Source: Prosthecobacter debontii
Lineage (GTDB): Bacteria; Verrucomicrobiota; Verrucomicrobiia; Verrucomicrobiales; Verrucomicrobiaceae
Direction: 5' to 3'
DNA: 49,539 nt
NCBI GenBank assembly: GCA_945869695.1
Contig: CAMBPV010000009.1
Span: forward strand, 1 to 49,539
How positions within the stretch are numbered: position 1 is the first letter of the stretch; the number at the start of each line of letters is the position of its first letter. The notes under the pieces were generated by a model. The model was not told where the DNA came from, ran no database searches, and saw nothing but the letters and a program-made list of their open reading frames with translations. Positions 15,587-22,698 of the stretch are shown here, in pieces. A program made the translations under genes and the position numbers.

Positions 15587-16945
15587 ATGAGTAGAAAAGT
15601 TATCTCAATCATTGTCTGTGGTGCCTGCGTTTTGTTTCTGGTATTTTTGGCGCCGCAAAACTCCCCACTTGTTTCGTCTCCTGGCTCACAAAATCCAGCT
15701 ACAACCGTTCAACTTGGAGCGATCACCCCCAAGGCGGAAGGTTCTTTTCGACGTTACGATGCAACCCGTGATCCGAAGTTCTCACCCGAAGCCGCCCGGT
15801 TGTATTATGAGGAGTGCGAAAGGATGTTTAGAGAGTATCGCGGCGGTGGTCAGTTAGACCGGCCGTTAGCGGTTGTGAAATCTGGCCAACGATCGGTGTC
15901 TGAGATTGTGACTGCCCTCGGCGCAGTACGGCGGCATGAGATAATCAAAGCCTTACCTTATGTGGCGAGGCTACTGGACCATTCAGATGTGAGCGTGCAG
16001 TGTGTTGCCGCTGAAGTTCTTTGTTTTTTCGGAGATCGCCGAGGTTTTGATTTTATTGTCGATCAGAGAAAAGGCGAGGGGGGCTTTAGCAACTGGCATT
16101 CATTATTAGAGAAGGTGTTGGTCGAGAATGGCCAGACTGCATACAATGACGAGCTGATAAAGATGATGAGGGAAAAGAGTGGCTCTGCGATGGAGCAACG
16201 TGTCGAATCATATGAACTGGCAAAACTCCTTGCGAGATTAGGTGATGCCTCTGGACTCAACGTCATGGCTGAAGTTTTCCGGAAATATCCGCCCGAGACT
16301 CCAGACAGTGTTATGGCCTTGGTGGGATTGAGTGTTCCAAAAGCAAGGGAGATCGCGGCTGATTTGGTTCTGAATGGGATCAATGACCGTGTCAAGCAAG
16401 CTGCTTTTGTTGTGCTTGCAAAGCATGGCGATGAGACAGCTCGACGACAGATAATAGAAGCGGCCAAGCGGGTGACGGGGTTACCTCAGCCTAAGAATGC
16501 CGACGGCACTTACAAGCCGGGCCTTGAGCCCAAAGTCATTGGCGAAGCAACGCCAACATGGGATGGCAACGCCGTTTTTGCGCTCGAACACGGGATGGAA
16601 GTTGTCGAACCTGAGCAAGCAGTGCCAGTGCTTCGAGACATTGCCATCCAAGCCGATAATGTGCGCTTCAGCAGAACAGCAATCGAGCTTCTGGCAAAGA
16701 TCGGCGACGAGGCGGCGCGAAATGCGCTCTGGGAAGTGGCCCACTCGGTGCAGGGCCGGAAGCGGACGTTTGAGGACACCTTGTTCACGACGACAGGAAA
16801 GGCGTTGATGTTGTTTGGCGATGAAACTTCAAATTCGCTGGCAACGACGATGTTCAGCGGTGACAAGCATGGCATGAAGGTCTCGCAGTTCCTGGCCGAA
16901 TCGAGAGGATGGAATGCCTTGTTCAAGCTCGACCTTTTTTACTGA
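15587..16945 (+). CDS. HEAT-repeat-like membrane-anchored or exported protein
   Basis: A 452-residue protein starting MSRKVISIIVCGACVLFLVF, a hydrophobic segment that is either a signal peptide or an N-terminal anchor. The rest consists of alpha-helical pairs such as LPYVARLLDHSDVSVQCVAA, RVKQAAFVVLAKHGDETARR and RTAIELLAKIGDEAARNALW, typical of HEAT/PBS-lyase-like repeats used for protein binding. No enzyme motif is present. The gene is visibly AT-richer than its neighbours and lies between repeat copies B and C, consistent with acquisition. It has no close co-directional partner. Function unknown. Confidence 0.75.
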   Translation: MSRKVISIIVCGACVLFLVFLAPQNSPLVSSPGSQNPATTVQLGAITPKAEGSFRRYDATRDPKFSPEAARLYYEECERMFREYRGGGQLDRPLAVVKSGQRSVSEIVTALGAVRRHEIIKALPYVARLLDHSDVSVQCVAAEVLCFFGDRRGFDFIVDQRKGEGGFSNWHSLLEKVLVENGQTAYNDELIKMMREKSGSAMEQRVESYELAKLLARLGDASGLNVMAEVFRKYPPETPDSVMALVGLSVPKAREIAADLVLNGINDRVKQAAFVVLAKHGDETARRQIIEAAKRVTGLPQPKNADGTYKPGLEPKVIGEATPTWDGNAVFALEHGMEVVEPEQAVPVLRDIAIQADNVRFSRTAIELLAKIGDEAARNALWEVAHSVQGRKRTFEDTLFTTTGKALMLFGDETSNSLATTMFSGDKHGMKVSQFLAESRGWNALFKLDLFY

Positions 16946-17078
16946 TCAAACGCCAACTCCATCGCTTCGCAATGTTGCCAACCGCTGAAGATCCGCCGTC
17001 CGCACTGGCTGCAACAAAAAGGAAGAAAAGGACGCAAGAAGACGGCGGAGAACTCATCGCAACAGACTAATGGAAACT

Positions 17079-17221
17079 AGAGTGATGCAGGAGTGATTCA
17101 TCGGATCAGATCCGAGGAGGTCTGAGCTGAAGGAAGCAACGATCATAGAACCTTGGCTTCGACGGAATCAGGTGTCCTTGATGGGGGCACTTCGTTCCTT
17201 GACCGAATCAATGAGGTTGCC
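17079..17221 (+). repeat. Degenerate repeat copy C (composite of B-type and A-type halves)
   Basis: The first part (17079-17167) aligns with copy B and the second (17160-17221) with copy A, directly joined at the shared GACGGAATCAGG. This is the whole intergenic sequence ahead of the CNB-FHA gene. No coding sequence is seen in 16946-17235 otherwise. Confidence 0.62.
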
Positions 17222-17227
17222 TAGCAT
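17199..17227 (+). promoter_or_regulatory. Possible sigma-70-type promoter of the CNB-FHA gene
   Basis: TTGACC at 17199-17204, a 17-nt spacer and TAGCAT at 17222-17227. The ATG at 17236 is only 8 nt after the -10 box, so a transcript from here would be leaderless or nearly so. The -35 part belongs to the repeat shared with the FN3 gene. Not verified. Confidence 0.4.
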
Positions 17228-17235
17228 GGCCGCGC

Positions 17236-18060
17236 ATGAACACACGGCACTTTAAGGCGGGCGAAGTCATTTTCCATGAGGGTGAGATTTCACACGAGGC
17301 ATTCTTTCTGGTCTCCGGCACGGTTGAGATCAGCATCAAGAGCGGTGATGGCTCGGTGGTGCTCGGGCGACTGGGGCCGGGTGAGATTTTTGGGGAGATG
17401 GGCATGATCACGGACAGGCCGCGCTCGGCGACGGCCCGGGCGCTGGATCACACGGCTGTGGAAAGCATCAATGAAGCGGAGTTCGAGCAGGCGATCCTTG
17501 CCCAACCTGACCGCATGCATTCTTACCTGGCAACCTTGTTTGACCGCATCCGCACGACGGATCTCCTTCTGCAAATGGAGTGGCGCAAGCAGCAGTCCAC
17601 GGGTCCGCGTCTGACGCCAGGTGCGGCTCGGCGTGAGCGGGAAGCGCTTCAGGGATCCATGTCCTCGGGGCGCAGCGGATCGTCCGAGCTCAAGCACCGC
17701 ATCCGCCTGAAGTCGGTCGAGGGTAGTCCCTCTGAAGTCGATATGGAGATCACCAGTCTCCCCTTTCGGATCGGGCGGGCCTTTGCAGATACCAATGTTG
17801 CGTTTTTTGCTCGAAACGATCTCGCTCTGCCGGATCGCCAGCCTTTCCAAGTGTCGCGAAATCACTGCGAGATCGATTGCGGTGAGCTGGGTTTGCTGAT
17901 TCGAGATCGGGGTAGTCGCCTCGGCACCATCGTGAACAATGAGCCGATCGGAGCGGATGCGAACGGGCTCTCCATTCCTCTGCACGAGGGTGAGAATCAT
18001 CTTCTGCTCGGAACTGACGAGAGCCCCTTCCGATTTATCGTGATGGTGGAGAAGATCTGA
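17236..18060 (+). CDS. Cyclic-nucleotide-binding domain / FHA domain fusion protein
   Basis: A 274-residue cytoplasmic protein. Residues about 5-100 are a CNB domain: FKAGEVIFHEGEISHEAFFL, GRLGPGEIFGEMGMITDRPR with the phosphate-binding cassette GEMGMITDRPRSATA. A variable Arg/Gln/Ser-rich linker follows (about 115-150). Residues about 155-272 are an FHA domain: LPFRIGR, VSRNHCEI and DRGSRLGTIVNNEPIGAD, the phosphothreonine-binding loops. There is no helix-turn-helix, so it is not a CRP-type regulator; it likely links a nucleotide or other signal to a phosphoprotein partner. No kinase is adjacent. It converges on the DenD-like gene, 16 nt apart. Confidence 0.87.
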   Translation: MNTRHFKAGEVIFHEGEISHEAFFLVSGTVEISIKSGDGSVVLGRLGPGEIFGEMGMITDRPRSATARALDHTAVESINEAEFEQAILAQPDRMHSYLATLFDRIRTTDLLLQMEWRKQQSTGPRLTPGAARREREALQGSMSSGRSGSSELKHRIRLKSVEGSPSEVDMEITSLPFRIGRAFADTNVAFFARNDLALPDRQPFQVSRNHCEIDCGELGLLIRDRGSRLGTIVNNEPIGADANGLSIPLHEGENHLLLGTDESPFRFIVMVEKI

Positions 18061-18076
18061 GCTTCCAGCGCTCAGA

Positions 18077-19042
18077 TCATTGGCCGAAGTCTTCCAAATA
18101 CTGCTCCACGATGACCCGCAAGTCTGGAGGGCAGGGGAGGCCGATCTCGATGGCGCGTGCTCCATCGACTTGCTGTGGCCAGTTATCGACAATGCCTTGA
18201 ATCCGGGCATCAAACGCATCGACGATCGGGCCCAACTTGATCCCGCGTTCATTGGCGACTTCCTGGATGACTCTCTCCGCAATCTCGGGGGTCACTCGGT
18301 GTGCGGGGAGGACATAGGCCCGATCTCTGCCTAGCTTTTCCTCGGGCACTTCGGCAAGTGCGATGAATGAGTCGATCACCGTTCGGTAGCCGGTCATCGG
18401 ATGTGGTTGATCGCGGCGGATGGGCAGATGGCAGGCTTCACCATTGAGGGGCTCACGGAACATGCCGCTGGCCCAGCTCGATGCGGCGGCGTTGGGTTTG
18501 CCGGGGCGCACGATCACGGTGGGGAGGCGCACGCTGCGACCATCAAAGTGTCCTTTGCGCGTGTGGTCATTCACCATCATCTCACACATCGCCTTGGTGA
18601 TGCCGTAAGTCGTTTGGGGGAGTTGCTTGGTGAAGTCTGACATCATCTGGCTCATGTCCAGTCCGCCATAGCACGCCACGCTGCTGGCAAAAACAACCCG
18701 AGGTCTGCCTTCCGCCGCACGCGCGGCTTCGAAGACATTGCGTCCGCCATCGAGGTTCACGCGCATCGCGTCATCGAAGCGCTCTTCGCACTCGCCGCTG
18801 ACCATCGAGGCCAGATGGAAGATCACGTCCACTTGATTGCCGATCGCTCCCAAGACCGTTGCCCGATCCCCAATGTCGCCCGTCACTTGTTTCACCCTCG
18901 CGTCCGTCGCAGGGGCGCGAAAGAATGCATCCTGGAGAACAATTTCACCCACGGGTTTGCCACAGAGCGTGCCACGTGTGAGGATTTTTTGACAAAGCTG
19001 GGAGCCCAAAAAGCCGCCGCCGCCGGTGATGATGATTTTCAT
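18077..19042 (-). CDS. NAD-dependent epimerase/dehydratase, D-erythronate dehydrogenase (DenD)-like
   Basis: A 321-residue extended SDR. It starts MKIIITGGGGFLGSQL (NAD-binding GGxGFLG) and has HLASMVSG, SSVACYGG and TYGITKAMCE with the catalytic Tyr-x-x-x-Lys. The segment LPTVIVRPGKPNAAASSWAS and REPLNGEACHLPI are features I associate with the DenD subfamily that oxidises D-erythronate to 2-oxo-D-erythronate. ATG 19042 is chosen because the glycine motif lies just after it. It is divergent from a 3-hydroxyisobutyrate-dehydrogenase-family gene 56 nt away, and in other bacteria such pairs act in four-carbon sugar-acid catabolism. Kinase, isomerase and aldolase of that pathway are not seen here. 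Confidence 0.83.
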   Translation of the reverse strand: MKIIITGGGGFLGSQLCQKILTRGTLCGKPVGEIVLQDAFFRAPATDARVKQVTGDIGDRATVLGAIGNQVDVIFHLASMVSGECEERFDDAMRVNLDGGRNVFEAARAAEGRPRVVFASSVACYGGLDMSQMMSDFTKQLPQTTYGITKAMCEMMVNDHTRKGHFDGRSVRLPTVIVRPGKPNAAASSWASGMFREPLNGEACHLPIRRDQPHPMTGYRTVIDSFIALAEVPEEKLGRDRAYVLPAHRVTPEIAERVIQEVANERGIKLGPIVDAFDARIQGIVDNWPQQVDGARAIEIGLPCPPDLRVIVEQYLEDFGQ

Positions 19043-19098
19043 GCTAGAGTAGGGAAGGTGTTTGCCATCAAGCGCAGCCTGATGTGTGTTAAGCGAAC

Positions 19099-19971
19099 AT
19101 GAACAAGTCACTCACAGGTTACAAGATCGGATTTGTCGGACTCGGTAATATGGGTCGGGCCAACGCGCGCCATTTGCACGAGAATGGAGCTGAAGTCGTG
19201 GTTTGGAATCGGAGTGACGCGCCCGCTGAAGCAGCTGTTGCACAGGGAATGCGGCGTGCTGCCACTTTACCAGAGCTGGCTCGTGAAATCGGTCCCGGCA
19301 TCATCTGCATCAATCTCACGATGACGGATGTGGTGGAAAAGGTGGTCTTTGGCGAAGGCGGTCTGATCGAAGGTTTACACAAGGACGCGCTGATCATCGA
19401 CTTCGGCACGACGGGAGTTCCGGAGACAAAATCATGGGCGGAAAAAGTGAATTGGGTGGATGCGCCGGTGTCGGGTGGCCAGGTGGGTGCCGAAGCCGCA
19501 TCTCTCACCATCATGGCGGGCGGCAGCGTGTCGAATTTCCAACGCGCCTTGCCGATTTTTCAAGCTGTCGGCAAGAACATCACTCACCTAGGACCCAGTG
19601 GCAGCGGACAGGTCACCAAACTCGCGAATCAACTCATCGTTGCCCAAACCATCGATGCCGTCGCTCAAGCGCTTCGCCTGGCCGAGCTTTCAGGTGTGGA
19701 TCCGGCCCTCGTGAGGAAAGCCCTCCTCGGAGGTTTTGCCGAGAGTCGTATCCTTGATTTGCACGGAGATCGCATGGTGAGGCGAGATTTTGCACCCGGT
19801 GGCCGCGCAACGCTCCAACTCAAGGATGTCCGCCTCATGTCACAACTCGCTGATTCCGTCGGTCTCGATTCATCGACTCTCAAAAACTCACTCGCTCAGT
19901 GGGAAAAGTTTGTTCATGAAAAAGGCATGGGCGATTTGGATCACAGTGGTCTTTTCCGACTCTATGAGTGA
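19099..19971 (+). CDS. 3-hydroxyisobutyrate dehydrogenase-family oxidoreductase (LtnD-like)
   Basis: A 290-residue NAD(P)-dependent beta-hydroxyacid dehydrogenase. It begins KIGFVGLGNMGRANARHL (Rossmann loop), has INLTMTDVVEKVVFG, the substrate motif DAPVSGGQVGAE, and the catalytic lysine in GQVTKLANQL. The divergent DenD-like neighbour makes a four-carbon sugar acid such as L-threonate a reasonable substrate (LtnD family), but hydroxyisobutyrate, tartronate semialdehyde or other small hydroxyacids remain possible. Its TGA directly abuts the convergent stop of the next gene, together forming the palindrome TGATCA. Confidence 0.85.
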   Translation: MNKSLTGYKIGFVGLGNMGRANARHLHENGAEVVVWNRSDAPAEAAVAQGMRRAATLPELAREIGPGIICINLTMTDVVEKVVFGEGGLIEGLHKDALIIDFGTTGVPETKSWAEKVNWVDAPVSGGQVGAEAASLTIMAGGSVSNFQRALPIFQAVGKNITHLGPSGSGQVTKLANQLIVAQTIDAVAQALRLAELSGVDPALVRKALLGGFAESRILDLHGDRMVRRDFAPGGRATLQLKDVRLMSQLADSVGLDSSTLKNSLAQWEKFVHEKGMGDLDHSGLFRLYE

Positions 19972-20727
19972 TCAGGAATGCATCACCCAACCACCGTCGA
20001 TATTGATCGTCTGCCCGGTGACGTTCTTCGCGTGATTCGAAGCAAGGAAGGTCGCCATCGCGGCATATTCATCGGGCATTTGCCAGCGCCCTAAGTGAGA
20101 GACCTTCTTGATCTTTTCGGCAGCCCATTCATCAAAACCGAGACGCTGCTCTTCAGGTAACTTTGCCTGTCCGGCTGCCCAGATGGACTGATTCAGTTCC
20201 GTCTTCACCATGCCGGGTGCCAAGGCGTTGACGCGAACGTTGTGCGGTCCGAGATCTTTGGCGGCGCATTGAGTGAAATTAATCAGTCCTGCTTTTGATG
20301 CGCTGTAAGGCGGATCCGTTTGAGAGCCTATCTGTCCGGCGACCGAAACGAGAAACAAGATCGAGCCGCCACCCCGTTCAATCAGTCGGGGAGCAAAAGC
20401 GTGCGCCACATTCACCGCGCCGATCAGATTGACCTCAAGCACGCGCATCCAGTCGGAAGGCTCCAGGTTCCAAAATGGAAATCCGAACTTCCCAGAGCCC
20501 ACGCCGACCGAAAAAACGACGTGGTCCACGTGTTCAAGTCCGTCAGCAAAAGCTCGGACTGAATCGTAGTGGGTGACATCACCCTGGGTGATGCTGGTCT
20601 CCGTTTTTTCGCGATCAAAGCCGAAGACCGTGCAGCCTTCTGTTCGGAATCCGGTTGCAATTGCTTTTCCGATGCCCTTAGCGGCTCCGAAAACGACGAC
20701 CGACTGACCTTGCAGGTTCAAATTCAT
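19972..20727 (-). CDS. Short-chain dehydrogenase/reductase (SDR)
   Basis: A 251-residue classical SDR. Cofactor loop GAAKGIGKAIA, GDVTHYDSVRAF, an unusual SVGVGSG in place of NNAG, catalytic Ser in LFLVSVAGQIG and Tyr-Lys in YSASKAGLINF. The C-terminal TGQTINIDGGWV is typical. ATG 20727 is used because the glycine motif follows within ten residues; the open frame extends further upstream through the helicase's end. The gene is 31 nt downstream of a DEAD-box helicase on the same strand. Substrate unknown, but sugar or sugar-acid oxidation would fit the neighbouring dehydrogenases. Confidence 0.87.
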   Translation of the reverse strand: MNLNLQGQSVVVFGAAKGIGKAIATGFRTEGCTVFGFDREKTETSITQGDVTHYDSVRAFADGLEHVDHVVFSVGVGSGKFGFPFWNLEPSDWMRVLEVNLIGAVNVAHAFAPRLIERGGGSILFLVSVAGQIGSQTDPPYSASKAGLINFTQCAAKDLGPHNVRVNALAPGMVKTELNQSIWAAGQAKLPEEQRLGFDEWAAEKIKKVSHLGRWQMPDEYAAMATFLASNHAKNVTGQTINIDGGWVMHS

Positions 20728-20758
20728 GTTTGAGATCAATGATGAGGATGAAAGTTGT

Positions 20759-21988
20759 TCAACGTCCCGCAGCCTCGCGCAACTTATCCTTTTTGCTCTT
20801 TCGCAGGCCCTTGACACCGCCGGTGCTTGGCGATGGCGGTGGCGCGAGTTCCTTGGGCTCAAAGCCAGCGATCTGTTCGCGTACGATGCTCAGATGATTT
20901 CGCTTTTCGATCAGGCAAAAGTGCGCGTGGGATTCTGCGGTGACGAAATTCACGGCGATACCGGATTTGCCCGCTCGGCCTGTGCGTCCAATCCGATGCG
21001 TGTAGTCCACCGCCGAGCGCGGCAGATCGTAATTCACCACCACGGGTAAATGCACGATGTCCAGTCCGCGACAAGCCAGATCGGTCGCAACGAGGACTTG
21101 CACCTGTGCGCCTTTGAAATCTGCGAGCGATTGCATTCGGGCACCCTGACTTAGTTCGCCATGAAAAGCCAAGGCGACGATACCCTTCTGCCGCAATTTA
21201 TCAGCGAGGTGTTCTGCTGTGTATTGCTTTGCGACAAAGACGAGAACACGCTGCCAGCCTTCTGTTTTGATTAAATGACGAAGCAACGGTGTGCGCTGTG
21301 AAGTATCCACTTCGATGGCGCGCTGCTGAATGATGGGCATTTCCGCTGGTGCACTTTTGATCTCGATTCGCGTGGGTTGATGCAAAATCTGATCAGCCAA
21401 TGATTGCACGGCTTCCGGGAAAGTTGCTGAGAATAGCAAATTCTGCCTGCGCCTCGGCAGAAGAGAGAACACCCGCGACAACTCATCGCTAAAGCCCAGA
21501 TCAAGCAGCCGATCGGCCTCATCAAGGACAAGAGATGCCACATGAGTCAGTTGCAGGGCGTTCTGATCTACCAGATCGAGTAAGCGTCCGGGTGTGGCGA
21601 TCACAAAGTCTGCGCCACCCCGCAGCGCCATCATTTGGGGATTGATGGATACGCCGCCAATAGCGGTCACCCCTTTGATACGATTTGGTAAATGAGACGA
21701 ACAGCGTAGCAGTTCCTTCGTCACTTGAGTCGCCAATTCACGCGTGGGCACCAAGATCAAAGTGTGAACTCGCCTTGGGCTTTCCATGCGTGCACCTAAC
21801 CAGCGCTCCAACAGAGGCAAGACAAACGCCATGGTTTTGCCTGACCCTGTTTGGGCGGTAACCAGCAAATCTCCACCCTTTAACACTGCAGGAATCGCAG
21901 CAGTCTGCACGGGAGTCGGTGCCACATATTGACTGAGGGCACTGACAAGAGGGGCGGAAAGGCCGAGGGAGGAAAAGGGCATGGTCAT
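20759..21988 (-). CDS. DEAD-box RNA helicase (RhlE-like)
   Basis: A 409-residue ATP-dependent RNA helicase. Motifs in order: FSSLGLSAPLVSAL (F/Q region), PTPVQTAAIP (Q), AQTGSGKT (I), PTRELATQ (Ia), ATPGRLLDLV (Ib), DEAD (II), SATFP (III), LVATDLACRGLDI (V) and HRIGRTGRAG (VI). The C-terminal extension is short and basic (KGLRKSKKDKLREAAGR), as in RhlE proteins. It probably acts in ribosome assembly or mRNA decay. ATG 21988 is used; a second ATG two codons on is equally likely. Expressed divergently from the secreted DUF1080 gene. Confidence 0.93.
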   Translation of the reverse strand: MTMPFSSLGLSAPLVSALSQYVAPTPVQTAAIPAVLKGGDLLVTAQTGSGKTMAFVLPLLERWLGARMESPRRVHTLILVPTRELATQVTKELLRCSSHLPNRIKGVTAIGGVSINPQMMALRGGADFVIATPGRLLDLVDQNALQLTHVASLVLDEADRLLDLGFSDELSRVFSLLPRRRQNLLFSATFPEAVQSLADQILHQPTRIEIKSAPAEMPIIQQRAIEVDTSQRTPLLRHLIKTEGWQRVLVFVAKQYTAEHLADKLRQKGIVALAFHGELSQGARMQSLADFKGAQVQVLVATDLACRGLDIVHLPVVVNYDLPRSAVDYTHRIGRTGRAGKSGIAVNFVTAESHAHFCLIEKRNHLSIVREQIAGFEPKELAPPPSPSTGGVKGLRKSKKDKLREAAGR

Positions 21989-22059
21989 TCCTATACTCCC
22001 GATCCGCCCGGCATAAAACTTGGAATCTCCGCGCATCTCAGTGCGTAGGTTTTAGATCG

Positions 22060-22698
22060 ATGAAAATTTCCCTTTTACTCACTCTCATTGCTGGGCTCAC
22101 TTTTGCCGCAGAACATCCTGACACCACGGGCTGGAAAGACCTCTTCGCTGCCGATCTCTCGAACACCGTCGCGGCGGGTGGTTGGGGCTTCATCAATGGC
22201 GAACTTGTAGCGAAGGACCACGACACCCTTTGGACCAAGGATTCGTATGGCGACTTCATTCTCGATCTCGAATTCAAAGTCGCCAAGGAATCCAACAGTG
22301 GCGTGTTCCTCCGTTCTGGCGATATCAAGAACGTCCTCTCCGCACTCGAGATCCAAGTTCACGACAGCGCCGACGGCAGCAAATACGGCATGGTCGCCGC
22401 GATTTATGATGCCATGCCGCCGATCAAGAGCATGGCCAAGCCTGTGGGCGAGTGGAACCATTTCACCATCACCTGCAAGGGCAGCAAAGTGAGCGTCCGC
22501 TTCAATGGCGAACTCGTCATCGACGCCAACCTCGACAACTGGCCCGAAGTCGGCAAGAACCCCGATGGCACACCGAACAAGTTCAAGAAGGCGCTTAAAG
22601 ACTATGCTCGCAGTGGTCCCATCGGCCTTCAAGGGCTACACGGCAAAGCCCAGGCTCCCGTGTGGTATCGGAATGTGAAGATCAAGGTGCTGGAATGA
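22060..22698 (+). CDS. Secreted DUF1080 (3-keto-disaccharide hydrolase-fold) protein
   Basis: A 212-residue exported protein with signal peptide MKISLLLTLIAGLTFAA. The DUF1080 fold (concanavalin-like sandwich) is recognised from GWKDLFAADLSN, INGELVAKD, FILDLEFKVAKESNSGVFLR, LEIQVHDS, PVGEWNHFTI and GPIGLQGLHG. Members occur in large numbers in Planctomycetes and Verrucomicrobia; a group of them hydrolyse 3-keto-glycosides, but the substrate here is unknown. It is first in an eight-gene plus-strand run; the phosphodiesterase gene overlaps its stop by 4 nt (ATGA). Confidence 0.88.
   Translation: MKISLLLTLIAGLTFAAEHPDTTGWKDLFAADLSNTVAAGGWGFINGELVAKDHDTLWTKDSYGDFILDLEFKVAKESNSGVFLRSGDIKNVLSALEIQVHDSADGSKYGMVAAIYDAMPPIKSMAKPVGEWNHFTITCKGSKVSVRFNGELVIDANLDNWPEVGKNPDGTPNKFKKALKDYARSGPIGLQGLHGKAQAPVWYRNVKIKVLE

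Noticed and set aside
19043-19098. Promoter boxes in the divergent DenD/LtnD-like intergenic region
   Set aside because: TTGCCA is present but no acceptable -10 box is found at 16-18 nt, so no specific call is made.
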